Part shown: one piece after another, positions 16,663 to 25,080 of the stretch | Position numbering within the stretch: the first letter of the stretch is position 1 | Layout: each line of letters starts with the position of its first letter | Assembly (NCBI GenBank): GCA_009781005.1 | Contig: WQYX01000032.1 | Span: 1-41,937, forward strand | Source: Polyangiaceae bacterium | Lineage (GTDB): Bacteria; Myxococcota_A; Polyangia; Polyangiales; Polyangiaceae | Direction: 5' to 3' | Length of the DNA stretch: 41,937 nt | The notes under the pieces: model-generated | The model's input: the letters and a program-made list of their open reading frames with translations, nothing else | Databases searched by the model: none | What the model was told of the DNA's origin: nothing | Translations under genes and position numbers: made by a program

Positions 16663-16956
16663 ATGGACAAGGCGCAGATCCACCACGTGGCCGAACTCGC
16701 GGAGCTCTCACTCACCGAAGTCGAGGAGCAGCGCCTGGCCGTCGAGATGAGTGCAATCCTCACGTATGTCGCGGAGCTCGATGCGCTCGACACGAGCGAC
16801 GTGCCGCCGACCATGCAAACGATCGCCGCCGATCGTGAGCCTGAACGGAGCTGGCGCAGCGACGAGGTTCGCCCCGGGCTCTCGCACGAGGATGCGCTCG
16901 CGCAAGCTCCGAGCGTGGAGCACGAAGGTTTCTCGGTGCCGAGCTTCGTGGAGTGA
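16663..16956 (+). CDS. gatC: Aspartyl/glutamyl-tRNA amidotransferase subunit C
   Basis: 97 residues, the usual length. It shows VAELAELSLTEVEEQRLAVE, LDALDTSDVPPT and the C-terminal EGFSVPSFVE, all family landmarks. GatC wraps around GatA and stabilises the GatCAB enzyme that converts Glu-tRNA(Gln) or Asp-tRNA(Asn) to the amide forms. gatA follows after 12 bp; gatB is not in this window. Confidence 0.95.
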   Translation: MDKAQIHHVAELAELSLTEVEEQRLAVEMSAILTYVAELDALDTSDVPPTMQTIAADREPERSWRSDEVRPGLSHEDALAQAPSVEHEGFSVPSFVE

Positions 16957-16968
16957 AGGAGCAGCACC

Positions 16969-18429
16969 ATGAAGATCGCTTCCGTCATCGAGCTCGCGGA
17001 TCGCGTTCGCCGCGGTGAGATCAGCGCCGTTGCCGTTGCTGAAGACACGCTCGCGCGCATCGATCGAGACAACGGCCAGCTCAACGCGTTCCTCACGGTC
17101 GCGCGCACGGAGCTGCTCGAGCAAGCGCGCGCCATCGACGACAAGCGCGCACGCGGGCAAGCGCTCGGGCCGCTCGCAGGCGTGCCCATCGCGCTGAAAG
17201 ATGCACTCTGCACGCGAGGCATTCGCACCACGTGCGCCTCGAAGATGCTCGGTGAGTACGTGCCTCCGTACGACGCAACCGTGGTGAGTCGCTTGCGCGC
17301 CGCCGACGCACTTTTGCCCGGCAAGACGAACATGGACGAGTTCGCCATGGGCTCGTCGAACGAGAACTCCGCGTTCGGTCCCGCGCGAAACCCGCACGAT
17401 CGAGAGCGCACGCCGGGTGGTTCGTCGGGCGGCAGCGCCGTTGCCGTTGCCTCCGGCATGACGCCGGCATCACTCGGAAGCGACACGGGCGGCTCGATTC
17501 GTCAGCCCGCGGCGTTCACCGGGGCGGTCGGCGTGAAGCCCACCTATGGCCGCGTCTCGCGCTTCGGTCTCGTGGCGTTCGCATCGAGCCTCGACCAGAT
17601 CGGTCCGTTCGCGAGCGACGTGCGCGGAGCCGCGCGCGTGCTCAGCGTCATCGCGGGTGCCGACGGTCGCGACGCCACGTGTCTCCCGGCGCCGTGCGAC
17701 GACTACGAGGGGGCTTGCGGTAAGGCCGTGCGCGGTCTTCGCGTGGGCGTTCCCGAGGAGTACTTCACGGGCGGGCTCGATCCCGAAGTCGAGGCGAGTG
17801 TCCGCGCGGCCATCGCTCGCCTCGAGAGCGACGGCGTCGCGATCAAGAAAGTGCATCTTGCACATACGCGTCACGCCGTTGCAACCTACTACGTGATCGC
17901 CACCGCGGAGGCGTCGAGCAACCTCGCGCGCTTCGACGGCGTTCGCTACGGCTTGCGCGTCACCGGTGCCGAAGAGCACGGCAAACACGCGCAAGGCGGC
18001 GCGCTCCGAGCGATGTACGGCGCAACGCGCGACACAGGCTTCGGCGACGAAGTGAAGCGGCGCATCTTGCTCGGCACGTTCGTCTTGTCCGCGGGCTACT
18101 ACGACGCGTACTACCTGAAGGCGCAGAAGGTCCGCACGCTCATTCGTCGCGACTTCGATCGAGCCTTCGGCGAGGTCGACGCCATCGTGTGCCCCACCTC
18201 GCCCACGCCCGCATTCAAACTCGGTGAGAAGACGAGCGATCCTCTCGCGATGTACCTCTCGGACGTTTACACGCTCCCCGCGAGCCTCGCGGGGTTGCCG
18301 GCGATGTCCGTGCCCTGCGCGCCAACGACGGCCGGCTTGCCCGTCGGTCTTCAGGTCATCGCGCCGGTGCTGAAGGAGACGACGATGTTCGCGCTCGCCG
18401 CCGCGTGGGAAGCAGCACGCGCCTCGTGA
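16969..18429 (+). CDS. gatA: Aspartyl/glutamyl-tRNA amidotransferase subunit A
   Basis: A 486-residue amidase-signature protein. The Ser-cisSer-Lys triad is recognisable: the Lys in GVPIALKDALC, then the serines in GGSSGGSAVAVASG and GSDTGGSIRQPA. GatA releases ammonia from glutamine for transamidation of mischarged tRNA. It follows gatC by 12 bp. The conserved DAIVCPTSPTPAF and the C-terminal PAMSVPCAP segments are present, so it appears complete. Confidence 0.97.
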   Translation: MKIASVIELADRVRRGEISAVAVAEDTLARIDRDNGQLNAFLTVARTELLEQARAIDDKRARGQALGPLAGVPIALKDALCTRGIRTTCASKMLGEYVPPYDATVVSRLRAADALLPGKTNMDEFAMGSSNENSAFGPARNPHDRERTPGGSSGGSAVAVASGMTPASLGSDTGGSIRQPAAFTGAVGVKPTYGRVSRFGLVAFASSLDQIGPFASDVRGAARVLSVIAGADGRDATCLPAPCDDYEGACGKAVRGLRVGVPEEYFTGGLDPEVEASVRAAIARLESDGVAIKKVHLAHTRHAVATYYVIATAEASSNLARFDGVRYGLRVTGAEEHGKHAQGGALRAMYGATRDTGFGDEVKRRILLGTFVLSAGYYDAYYLKAQKVRTLIRRDFDRAFGEVDAIVCPTSPTPAFKLGEKTSDPLAMYLSDVYTLPASLAGLPAMSVPCAPTTAGLPVGLQVIAPVLKETTMFALAAAWEAARAS

Positions 18430-18468
18430 GTGAGATCCTTTACATGTAGAGTTTCTGGGCGAGGTCCA

Positions 18469-18876
18469 ATGACGCTAACGAACGAGCCGGACGACGCGGA
18501 AACGGAACTCAGCGAAGCGGCGGCAAAGATTCGCAAACCACGCGCGGCTCTCCTCGACGCGGACGCGATGGCAACAACGTCGGTCCTCGTCGACGAGATC
18601 CGCGAGCTCGAAGGCGAGCTCGATCGACTCATCGATCACCCGTCGCGAAGCGACGTATCGTCGATCGATGCGGACGACTCCGAGGAGGATCCGACGGACG
18701 CGTACGATGTCGAACGCGAAAGGCGCGTTGACTTAGCCGATGGTACCAACGCCGAGAGCGATGAGTCGCTCGCCCATCATCTTGCGGAGCGTGCGCGCGC
18801 ATTCGTTCGGAGCACGCAAACGCATCTTCTTTCGCTGATCAGAACTCATGGTCGCCGGCGTCCTCATCGTCGATAA
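18469..18876 (+). CDS. Hypothetical acidic protein upstream of truB
   Basis: 135 residues from ATG 18469 (GAGG just upstream), rich in Asp, Glu, Ser and Ala, with helical stretches (VLVDEIRELEGELDRLI and LAHHLAERARAFVRS). The last 12 residues are basic (HGRRRPHRR end). It overlaps truB by 29 bp in another frame, suggesting translational coupling. In other bacteria rbfA or infB occupies this position, but I see no similarity to either. Function unknown. Confidence 0.5.
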   Translation: MTLTNEPDDAETELSEAAAKIRKPRAALLDADAMATTSVLVDEIRELEGELDRLIDHPSRSDVSSIDADDSEEDPTDAYDVERERRVDLADGTNAESDESLAHHLAERARAFVRSTQTHLLSLIRTHGRRRPHRR

Positions 18877-19837
18877 GCCCAAAGGTCCCACGAGCCATGA
18901 CGTCGTTGCCGTGCTCCGTCGCACGCTCCGCACGCGTCAGGTAGGGCACGCGGGAACGCTCGATCCAATGGCAACGGGGGTGCTCGTCGTCGCCGTCGGA
19001 GAAGCCACGAAGCTCGTTCCATGGCTCACCACGGACGACAAATCTTATGAAGCCACGGTGCGTCTTGGCGTCGGCACGAGCACGCTCGACGCGGATGGAC
19101 AAGAGACGTCGCGCATCCCGATCTCGCACGATCTCGCGCAGGCACTCCGCGCTATCGAAGTAGGGGCGCAGCATGCTGCGCCCCTGCCTTTGCCGGAGCC
19201 GTTGCGCACGGCGATCGACAGCGAGCGCGCGCGCACCGAACAGATCCCGCCGATCTTCTCTGCGGTGCGCATCGGCGGCGAGCGCGCTCACAAACTTGCG
19301 CGCCGCGGACAGGTGCCGGATCTCGCGCCGCGCCCCGTGGGGCTGCGCCGCATCGACGTGATGGGAGCAAGCCTCGATCCTGAACCGGAGCTTCGCCTCA
19401 CCGTCGACGTCACGAAGGGTTACTTCGTACGCTCGCTCGCGCGCGATCTCGCCGAGGCGCTCGGCACCACAGGACACCTCACGAGCCTTCGGCGCACGCG
19501 TTCGGGCGCGTTCTCGATCAATGACGCGATCGCACTCGACGGCATCTGGGAGCGTCCCGCGTCGGACGCCGATCGCGACGCACAGCAGGCGCTCTTCTCG
19601 TCGAGGCTCTTGTCGCTCGAGTGTGCTGTAGCGATCGCGATGCCTACGAGCACGCTGAACGCCGACGGCGTTCGCGCCGCTCGCTTCGGGCAGCGCGTTC
19701 ACCCGAGCGATCTTTCATCGCCTCATGCGCGTCCTTCCGCGTGGCTCGACGAAGACGGAATGCTCATCGCGGTCGGACGAGCGAGCGAAGATGGCAGCGG
19801 ACAAGTCTTGCGCGGCTTCAGACCGCTTTCGATTTGA
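18848..19837 (+). CDS. truB: tRNA pseudouridine(55) synthase
   Basis: 329 residues. TruB isomerises U55 in the T loop of tRNAs. The N-terminal GVLIVDKPKGPTSHDVV and the catalytic-Asp motif GHAGTLDPMATGVLVVA are clear; further motifs are YEATVRLGVGTSTLDADG and GYFVRSLARDLAEALG. A 24-bp perfect palindrome of the GTAGGGGCG family adds residues Gly-Ala-Gln-His-Ala-Ala-Pro-Leu inside the insert region (about residues 106-113) without breaking the frame. The C-terminus (Arg-Pro-Leu-Ser-Ile-stop) lies within a dispersed CCGCTTTCGATTTGA repeat, so the original end may have been replaced. Confidence 0.95.
   Translation: MVAGVLIVDKPKGPTSHDVVAVLRRTLRTRQVGHAGTLDPMATGVLVVAVGEATKLVPWLTTDDKSYEATVRLGVGTSTLDADGQETSRIPISHDLAQALRAIEVGAQHAAPLPLPEPLRTAIDSERARTEQIPPIFSAVRIGGERAHKLARRGQVPDLAPRPVGLRRIDVMGASLDPEPELRLTVDVTKGYFVRSLARDLAEALGTTGHLTSLRRTRSGAFSINDAIALDGIWERPASDADRDAQQALFSSRLLSLECAVAIAMPTSTLNADGVRAARFGQRVHPSDLSSPHARPSAWLDEDGMLIAVGRASEDGSGQVLRGFRPLSI
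19162..19185. repeat. Perfect 24-bp palindrome inside truB
   Basis: AGGGGCGCAGCA followed by its exact reverse complement, preceded by GT as in the GTAGGGGCG palindromes at 35184-35254 and 36872-36896. It is in frame within truB. Confidence 0.85.
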
Positions 19838-19872
19838 CGCGATCTCATCGTTGGGGCCTGCGCTGCGGTCCT
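19823..19872 (+). repeat. Dispersed repeat, right-end type, overlapping the truB stop
   Basis: A 50-bp sequence starting CCGCTTTCGATTTGACGCGA and ending GCGCTGCGGTCCT is the reverse complement of 16271-16320. The TGA of truB is bases 13-15 of the repeat. The matching left end is missing; the repeat runs straight into a DinB-like relic. Confidence 0.8.
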
Positions 19873-20124
19873 CTTCCGGCCGGCCGCCGTCCGTTGGAAG
19901 GCGACGAGATCGAGCAGCAGACTCGGTTTGCCGAGCGAGGTGAGGATCGCATGGCATTGGTCAGCGCCGCGAGATCCGGATGGAGGATGGTGTTGAGCGC
20001 CGCAGGCGCCTCGCCCGATGAATTCTGCCGGGGCCAGCGCGTGCGACGCCTCATAAACCACGCCATTCGCCCATTGGTTGTAGGCGGCGAACATCTGAAA
20101 GATGTCTTTCTCTATGAAGCCCAA
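19873..20124 (-). pseudogene. Truncated DinB-family protein relic
   Basis: The minus strand starts with a DinB-type N-terminus (FQMFAAYNQWANGVVYEASH, then LAPAEFIG). It loses the conserved central His-containing part and continues in another frame with PAALNTILHPDLAALTNAMR before being cut off by the repeat at 19872. DinB-like proteins are small four-helix metal-binding enzymes, some acting as thiol-dependent transferases. An internal deletion plus loss of the 3' end make this copy non-functional. Confidence 0.6.
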
Positions 20125-20133
20125 TAACCCGGA

Positions 20134-21168
20134 CTACTTGCGAGGTGGCTTCTTTTTTTCTTTGGCGAGCTGTCTCTTCGCTTCGGCCGCCTTCGCCATG
20201 GGACCCGACGGTTCGGCCTTCAGGTACGCGTCGTACTCAGCGATGGCGTCGGCGAACCTGCCATCTGCATGCAACCACGAACCAAGCCAGTAATGCGCAG
20301 GCGCGAAGTTCGGCTCCTTGTGCAGCGCGACTTTCAGGTCCACCACCGCGGCCGCCTTGTCTTTCGCTGCATACTTGCATAATGCACGATTCGTGCGGAA
20401 GTCAGCGTTGTCTTTGAACGAGATGGCCTTGTCGAACGCTTCGATGCACTCGGGCACGGCGCGCGCCGTTCGCAACTCGAAGCCGATGGTCCCGAGCAAT
20501 ACCGGATCATCGCCTGCGACGCGTTGGGCTTGCTTCAACTTCGCGACGGCCTCGCTCGTCTTCTTTGCGGCTGTGAGATGCTGCGCGTAGGCGAGGTAAT
20601 AGCGTGCGTCGTTCGGCGAAAGCTTGATGGCATCATCGAACGCCTTCGTTGCCGCGTTGACGTACCCCTTGCCGGATAGCGCCACGGCGAGGTTTAGCTG
20701 CATGTCGGCGTTGTCGCTATGGCGCTCGAGGGTCCTCCTGGCGAGCATGATCGCGTCGTCGAACCTCTTCGCCTCGATGTAGATCGCCGTGAGATTCTCG
20801 GCGGCTTCGTCGAGATCGGGCGCGAGCAAGAGCGCCTCCTTGTAGTTCTTCTCCGCCGCGACCCGGTCGCCGGTTTTGTCCATCGCGAGACCGAGGTAGT
20901 AGTAGGCGTCCGCTTGCTTCGGATTCTTCTTGATCGCGGCCTCGAACGCGGCGCGTGCGGTCGCCCAGTCTTCTGCCTTCACGGCCGCCGTGCCTTTGGC
21001 GATGTCGTCATTCGACGATGCACCCGGCGCCGAAGCAGCCACGTCGGCCGACGTGTTCAATGTGCCTTTCGCATCGGGCACGGACTTGGCGGGACTGCTC
21101 GGAGCACCGCATGCTGCGAGCGCGATGGTGCCTAAAAGAATACGGCATCGCATCGAACCTCTCTTCAT
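20134..21168 (-). CDS. TPR-repeat lipoprotein
   Basis: 344 residues. A signal peptide and lipobox (Leu-Ala-Ala-Cys, about residue 20) are followed by a Ser/Ala linker and seven or so TPR units (for example ADAYYYLGLAMDKTGDRVAA, then PNDARYYLAYAQHLTAAKK). The tail is Lys-rich. TPRs are protein-protein interaction scaffolds; partner unknown. Its ATG shares a base with the glnD stop (TAATG) and has AAGGAAGG upstream, so it is probably translationally coupled to glnD. A second ATG at 21153 with AGAGG ahead would give an equally good signal peptide. Confidence 0.85.
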   Translation of the reverse strand: MKRGSMRCRILLGTIALAACGAPSSPAKSVPDAKGTLNTSADVAASAPGASSNDDIAKGTAAVKAEDWATARAAFEAAIKKNPKQADAYYYLGLAMDKTGDRVAAEKNYKEALLLAPDLDEAAENLTAIYIEAKRFDDAIMLARRTLERHSDNADMQLNLAVALSGKGYVNAATKAFDDAIKLSPNDARYYLAYAQHLTAAKKTSEAVAKLKQAQRVAGDDPVLLGTIGFELRTARAVPECIEAFDKAISFKDNADFRTNRALCKYAAKDKAAAVVDLKVALHKEPNFAPAHYWLGSWLHADGRFADAIAEYDAYLKAEPSGPMAKAAEAKRQLAKEKKKPPRK

Positions 21169-23966
21169 TAGCGGCCTTCCTTACTCACAGCCCCGAGCAA
21201 CGTCTCGCGGATCTCCTTGAAACGCGGACCGGGCAAAACTTTGCTGCCATCGAGCTCGCTCACATAAAACACGTCGGCAACCTTCGTGCCCTCAGTGTTG
21301 ATCTTCGAGAGCGCAATGGACAACCCGAGATCGTGGAGCGCGTGTGCGAGGCTATAGAGCAGGCCCGGCCGATCCTTTGCAAAGACCTCGACGATGGTGT
21401 GGCGCGGTGACGCTCGGTCATCGATGACGACCTCGGATGGGACGGCCGGACTCGGACGCTGCCGCCACGGCGATACCGTTCCGGTGCGTTCGCGCAAAAG
21501 ATCCGACGCGTCGACGGCGCCGCTGCATACACTCTCGAGATCGCGCACGAGCCTGGGCATGGCCTGCGCAGCACCTTCGGCGCCGCCGTGCGCATCGCGG
21601 ATCCAGAAGAGGTCGACGGCTTCGCTTCCGCCGTCCGGAAGCGCGCGCGAGTAGACCTGCGCGCCGAGCACCTCGAGACGGTTCGCGGTGATGGCCGCCG
21701 CGATGCGGGCGAGCAGCCCCGGCGCGTCTTCCGCAACGACGCAAAGCTCGCTCGCCTCCGGATGGCGCGATGGAACGAGTGCAGCATGCACGAATTTGTT
21801 CTGTTGCGTGCGCTCGGCAGCAACGCGCGCGTGAGCACCAATGGCCTCGGGTGCGTTCGAAAGCAGATAACGCTCCGGCATCGATACGACGAAGTCCTCG
21901 AGATCGCTCCTCGTGCCTTGCCACACCCCGAATGCGGCTTCCTTCAAGCGCTGCACGCGCGCGGTGTCCACCGGGTGCGGGCTCGACTCGGGCGCGGCCG
22001 GAACTCCGCCGACGGTCCCGAGGATGTACGTATCAGATGCAAAATACAGCTCATCGAGCATGTGCGACTTCCACGAGGTCATCGCGGTCGGCGACGTCGT
22101 CGTGAGATCGCACACGGTGAGAAGATACAGATTGCGCAGCGCTTCGCGCCCCTGCACCTGCGCGCAGAAGTCCTTCGTGGTGCTCGGGTCGTCGAGATCG
22201 CGGCGCGTGGCCACGTGGTACATGAGCAGATGATCGCGGACGAGCGCGCGCACTTCGGCGGCTTCGTCCGGCGGCACGCCGAGGCGCGGGAGGATCGTGT
22301 CGCAGAGCTCGGCGCCGACGATCGAATGATTTCTCCGCGAGCCTTTCGCGTCGGGATAACCCTTTCCGACGTCGTGAAGAAGCGTGGCGAGAAAGAGCGT
22401 CTGCGGACGCGCGATCTCGGCGGCGAGACGGCTCGCGAGGGGTCGCTCCTGGGCATTGTCACCGCGGCAAAGGGCGCGGAGCGCATCGACGGCGGCGACG
22501 CTATGAACGTCGACTGTGTAGACGTGATAAACGTCGTGATGCACGCGACCGGTGACGGGCGCGAACTCCGGGATCATCGTGAGCACCAGGCCCACCTCGT
22601 GGAGCTCGCCAACGATGGACCCGTGGCGCAGGGGGGCCTCGGGCACCGTGCAGAGCAACTCCACGAAGAGGCGCCGAGCTTCCGGACTCGATCGAAGCCG
22701 CGACGCCCACGATGCATCGGCCGCGGCGCGCGCGATGCTGTCGCGCGCGAACGGCAGGATGGGTGCCTTCTTCTTCACGCACGCTTCGTAAGCGCGCAGA
22801 GCGAGCGCCGGATCGCTCGAGAGCTCGCCGGGATCGACCGTCACCTGCCCGTCGAAGAGTCGCACGCCCCCGCCGAGATCTACCTCGATCGGTCTGTTTC
22901 GCCGCTTGCTCGGCAGAACGCGCAGGAGCAGTGCCTCGCGAGCGCGCGAGACGACGCGCGCGTGGCCGAAATAGTCTTGCATGAAACGCTCGGCGGCCGC
23001 GGCACGCTCCGTCTCGCCGACATCTTGCGCGCTCGAGATTGCTGCATCATGCACGTATCCGATCGCGACGGCGATGGCCTCTTGACGATCGAAGGTAAGC
23101 CGATCGCTCCTGCGGCCGGCATGGGCATGCAGCTGGGTTCGTACGCGCCACAAAAACTCCTCGGCGCGCGCGATCTCGTGGGCCTCGCGCGGAACCAGGA
23201 CGCCGAGGCGCACGAGCTCGGTCCACGCCCCTCCTTCGTAGGCAGGTTTGCGCATCCGGAAGCGCGCGCGCGCTGCCCAGTGCGCGATGTCGAGATCGCG
23301 CAGCCCGCCAGCGCCGGCCTTCACTTCGGGCTCGAGCAGGTAGACCGATCCTCCGAAGCGAGCATGCCGCGCGGTTGCTTCTTCTTCGAGGCGGGCAGTA
23401 AAGCGCGCGAGCTCGCCTTCGCTGAAGATGCCACCGTACGCGCGCTCTTCGATGGCCTCGAGCAGCGCGCGATCGCCGGCGAGGTAACGCAGATCGAGGA
23501 GAGACGTTGCAGTCGCGAGATCCTCTTGTGCGAGTTCGAGCATCTCTGGACCGTCGACGACTTGATGGCCGACCGACAGCCCGGCATCCCACAAGGGATA
23601 GAGCAGCATGTCGGCGAGGCGCGATACGGCATCGCGATGCTTCGAACCGGATCTCGTGACGAGACGCACGTCGATGTCGGATCGGAGTGCGACCGCGCCG
23701 CGGCCGAGGCTTCCGACGGCGGCGAGGACCAGAGGCTCGCCATTGAGAAGATCGGGGTTTCGATGTACGGCTTCGGCGAAGAGCTCGGTGACGAGCGCAT
23801 CGAGCAAGGCTGCTCGAGCCTTTCCGAGCTGCAATCCGTCCTCGCCCGCGCCAAGGAGGCGATCGAGTTCATCCCAATGCCGATGCACTGCCGCAGCGAC
23901 GCGCGCGCGTACGGCGTCGCTGGCGGGCGGTCCCGACGGATCCGGACATTCCTCCTCCTTAATCAT
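21168..23966 (-). CDS. glnD: Bifunctional PII uridylyltransferase/uridylyl-removing enzyme
   Basis: The protein has 932 residues. GlnD adds UMP to, or removes it from, PII proteins in response to glutamine, setting nitrogen control. Domains in order: nucleotidyltransferase (GSLGRG at 85-90, SDID at 96-99); the linker/GlnE-like helical part; an HD hydrolase domain (TLLHDVGKGYPDAKGSRRNH); two C-terminal ACT domains (VVAEDAPGLLARIAAAIT and EVFAKDRPGLLYSLAHAL). All key motifs are present, so it looks active. The start is ATG 23966. The strongest ribosome binding site, AAGGAGGAGG, lies inside codons 2-6, so the true start is uncertain. The TPR lipoprotein gene follows with overlap. Confidence 0.93.
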   Translation of the reverse strand: MIKEEECPDPSGPPASDAVRARVAAAVHRHWDELDRLLGAGEDGLQLGKARAALLDALVTELFAEAVHRNPDLLNGEPLVLAAVGSLGRGAVALRSDIDVRLVTRSGSKHRDAVSRLADMLLYPLWDAGLSVGHQVVDGPEMLELAQEDLATATSLLDLRYLAGDRALLEAIEERAYGGIFSEGELARFTARLEEEATARHARFGGSVYLLEPEVKAGAGGLRDLDIAHWAARARFRMRKPAYEGGAWTELVRLGVLVPREAHEIARAEEFLWRVRTQLHAHAGRRSDRLTFDRQEAIAVAIGYVHDAAISSAQDVGETERAAAAERFMQDYFGHARVVSRAREALLLRVLPSKRRNRPIEVDLGGGVRLFDGQVTVDPGELSSDPALALRAYEACVKKKAPILPFARDSIARAAADASWASRLRSSPEARRLFVELLCTVPEAPLRHGSIVGELHEVGLVLTMIPEFAPVTGRVHHDVYHVYTVDVHSVAAVDALRALCRGDNAQERPLASRLAAEIARPQTLFLATLLHDVGKGYPDAKGSRRNHSIVGAELCDTILPRLGVPPDEAAEVRALVRDHLLMYHVATRRDLDDPSTTKDFCAQVQGREALRNLYLLTVCDLTTTSPTAMTSWKSHMLDELYFASDTYILGTVGGVPAAPESSPHPVDTARVQRLKEAAFGVWQGTRSDLEDFVVSMPERYLLSNAPEAIGAHARVAAERTQQNKFVHAALVPSRHPEASELCVVAEDAPGLLARIAAAITANRLEVLGAQVYSRALPDGGSEAVDLFWIRDAHGGAEGAAQAMPRLVRDLESVCSGAVDASDLLRERTGTVSPWRQRPSPAVPSEVVIDDRASPRHTIVEVFAKDRPGLLYSLAHALHDLGLSIALSKINTEGTKVADVFYVSELDGSKVLPGPRFKEIRETLLGAVSKEGR

Positions 23967-24072
23967 AAAAAAGCCACATCGGACCCTACCACCGAGCCTT
24001 CCCAACGGCGCGCCTTTCCCGTACCGTGCGCCTTCGCACGCGGGCGCGAGCCGCGAGAGGAGGCATTCGATC

Positions 24073-24663
24073 ATGTCCAAGAAGCGTCTTTTTCCAATAG
24101 TTGTACTTTGCACAGTGGGTGTTCTCGGCACCGTTTCCGTTGGTTGCGGCGGCGAGTCGAAGCCCGCCGCGGAGCCCGTGGCCCAGCCGGCACCGCCGCC
24201 CCCGCCTCCGCACCACCCCCGGAGGCAATTCAAGGCGATCGGGAGGGCAAAGATCGTCAACAACGAGATCCAGATCCCCGGCAAGATCCAGTTCGACCTC
24301 GACAAAGCGACCATCAAAGAAACCGCGGAGACACACGAAATCCTGGACACGCTTTTCCAGGAGATGAGGGACAACCCGCAGATCACCAAGCTTCACATCG
24401 AGGGCCACACGGACGACAAGGGGACGGTTGCCTACAACAACAAACTCTCGCAGGATCGCGCGGACGCCGTCGCGAACTGGCTCGTGAGCAAGGGCATCGA
24501 CCGATCGCGTATCGTGACCGTCGGCATGGGGCCGTCGAAACCGCTCGTCCCGAACGACAGCGAGCAGAATCGCGAACTGAATCGCCGCACGGAGTTCAAG
24601 ATTTGGGAAATCGACGGCGAACCAACGGAAGCAGCAAAAGCTGCTGGCACGCCGGCGAAGTGA
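24073..24663 (+). CDS. OmpA-family peptidoglycan-associated lipoprotein
   Basis: 196 residues from ATG 24073 (GAGGAGG about 8-15 bases upstream). The signal peptide has a lipobox (Ser-Val-Gly-Cys, about residue 25), and a Pro-rich linker (Ala-Pro then six Pro) follows. Residues about 60-185 are an OmpA/MotB C-terminal domain: IQFDLDKATI, IEGHTDDKG, LSQDRADAVANWLVSKGI and NRELNRRTEFKIW. These bind diaminopimelate in peptidoglycan and tether the outer membrane. It is Pal-like, but there are no tol genes nearby, so I do not give a symbol. It is divergent from glnD, sharing a ~106-bp promoter region. Confidence 0.9.
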   Translation: MSKKRLFPIVVLCTVGVLGTVSVGCGGESKPAAEPVAQPAPPPPPPHHPRRQFKAIGRAKIVNNEIQIPGKIQFDLDKATIKETAETHEILDTLFQEMRDNPQITKLHIEGHTDDKGTVAYNNKLSQDRADAVANWLVSKGIDRSRIVTVGMGPSKPLVPNDSEQNRELNRRTEFKIWEIDGEPTEAAKAAGTPAK

Positions 24664-24730
24664 TCGCGAGTCGGTCGATCGACGACGTGATTGCGAGTCG
24701 GTCGACGACGTGATTGCGAGTCGGTCGATT
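24661..24730 (+). repeat. Short tandem repeat after the OmpA-type gene
   Basis: Three units starting TGAT(T/C)GCGAGTCGGTCGA, at 24661, 24688 and 24711 (27, 23 and about 20 bp), the first beginning on the TGA stop codon. Each unit starts with TGA, so every unit offers the same stop. Confidence 0.85.
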
Positions 24731-24743
24731 AGGGGGACCCCAC

Positions 24744-24905
24744 CGCGCGGCTTCGCCTTCGGCTCGCCGCGCGTGCTCCCCTTGGGCGGTGCTCGTCGGC
24801 GCGCCATTGTTTTTGGCGGGCTACCGGCCCGCCTGGCGGCGGCATCTCATGGCGCGCCTTCCTGCGCGCCGCCAGGGGAGCCCGCAACTGCATGCAAGCT
24901 GCACT
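24744..24905. repeat. Cluster of nested GC-rich palindromes
   Basis: GGCGCGCCAT (24798-24807) is mirrored by ATGGCGCGCC (24849-24858), and inside lies GGCGGGC/GCCCGCC (24815-24833). To the left CGCGCGGC/GCCGCGCG encloses a CTTCGCCTTCGGC loop. A related pattern (GGCGCCTTCGGCGC and GGCCCGCCTGCGGCGGG) is in the element at 13177-13217. No gene is supported here. Confidence 0.55.
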
Positions 24906-24941
24906 CGGCCGCCGGGCGGCGTGCCTTCTCTCCAAGTGCTC

Positions 24942-24970
24942 TTGAAAAGTATCGAACGTCTCGATATGGT
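24942..24970 (+). promoter_or_regulatory. Promoter of tRNA-Leu
   Basis: TTGAAA, a 17-bp spacer and TATGGT, ending 26 bp before the mature tRNA 5' end. This is a good sigma-70-type fit in the right place. Confidence 0.6.
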
Positions 24971-24996
24971 TCACGTTTCGGCGATTTCGAGTGTGC

Positions 24997-25080
24997 GCGA
25001 AGGTGGCGGAATTGGCAGACGCGCTGGATTCAGGTTCCAGTGGGGTAACTCCTGTAAGGGTTCAAGTCCCTTCCTTCGCA
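24997..25080 (+). tRNA. tRNA-Leu (anticodon CAG)
   Basis: 84 nt. The acceptor stem GCGAAGG pairs with CCTTCGC plus discriminator A. The anticodon stem CTGGA/TCCAG carries the loop TTCAGGT with anticodon CAG. There is a long variable arm (TGGGGTAACTCCTG) typical of class II leucine tRNA, and a T arm AAGGG-TTCAAGT-CCCTT. CCA is not encoded. Confidence 0.97.

Noticed and set aside
15609-17486. 625-codon open frame on the minus strand across rpsB, the lipoprotein, gatC and gatA
   Set aside because: Runs antisense to gatC-gatA and out of frame through rpsB; low-complexity product, no motifs.
21588-24713. Very long open frame (over 1000 codons) on the plus strand opposite glnD
   Set aside because: It is the antisense shadow of glnD in GC-rich DNA; its translation is Arg/Ala/Asp-rich without domains, while glnD shows all family motifs.
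24661-24730. Possible CRISPR array
   Set aside because: Only three short units of unequal length with no spacers between them, and no cas genes.
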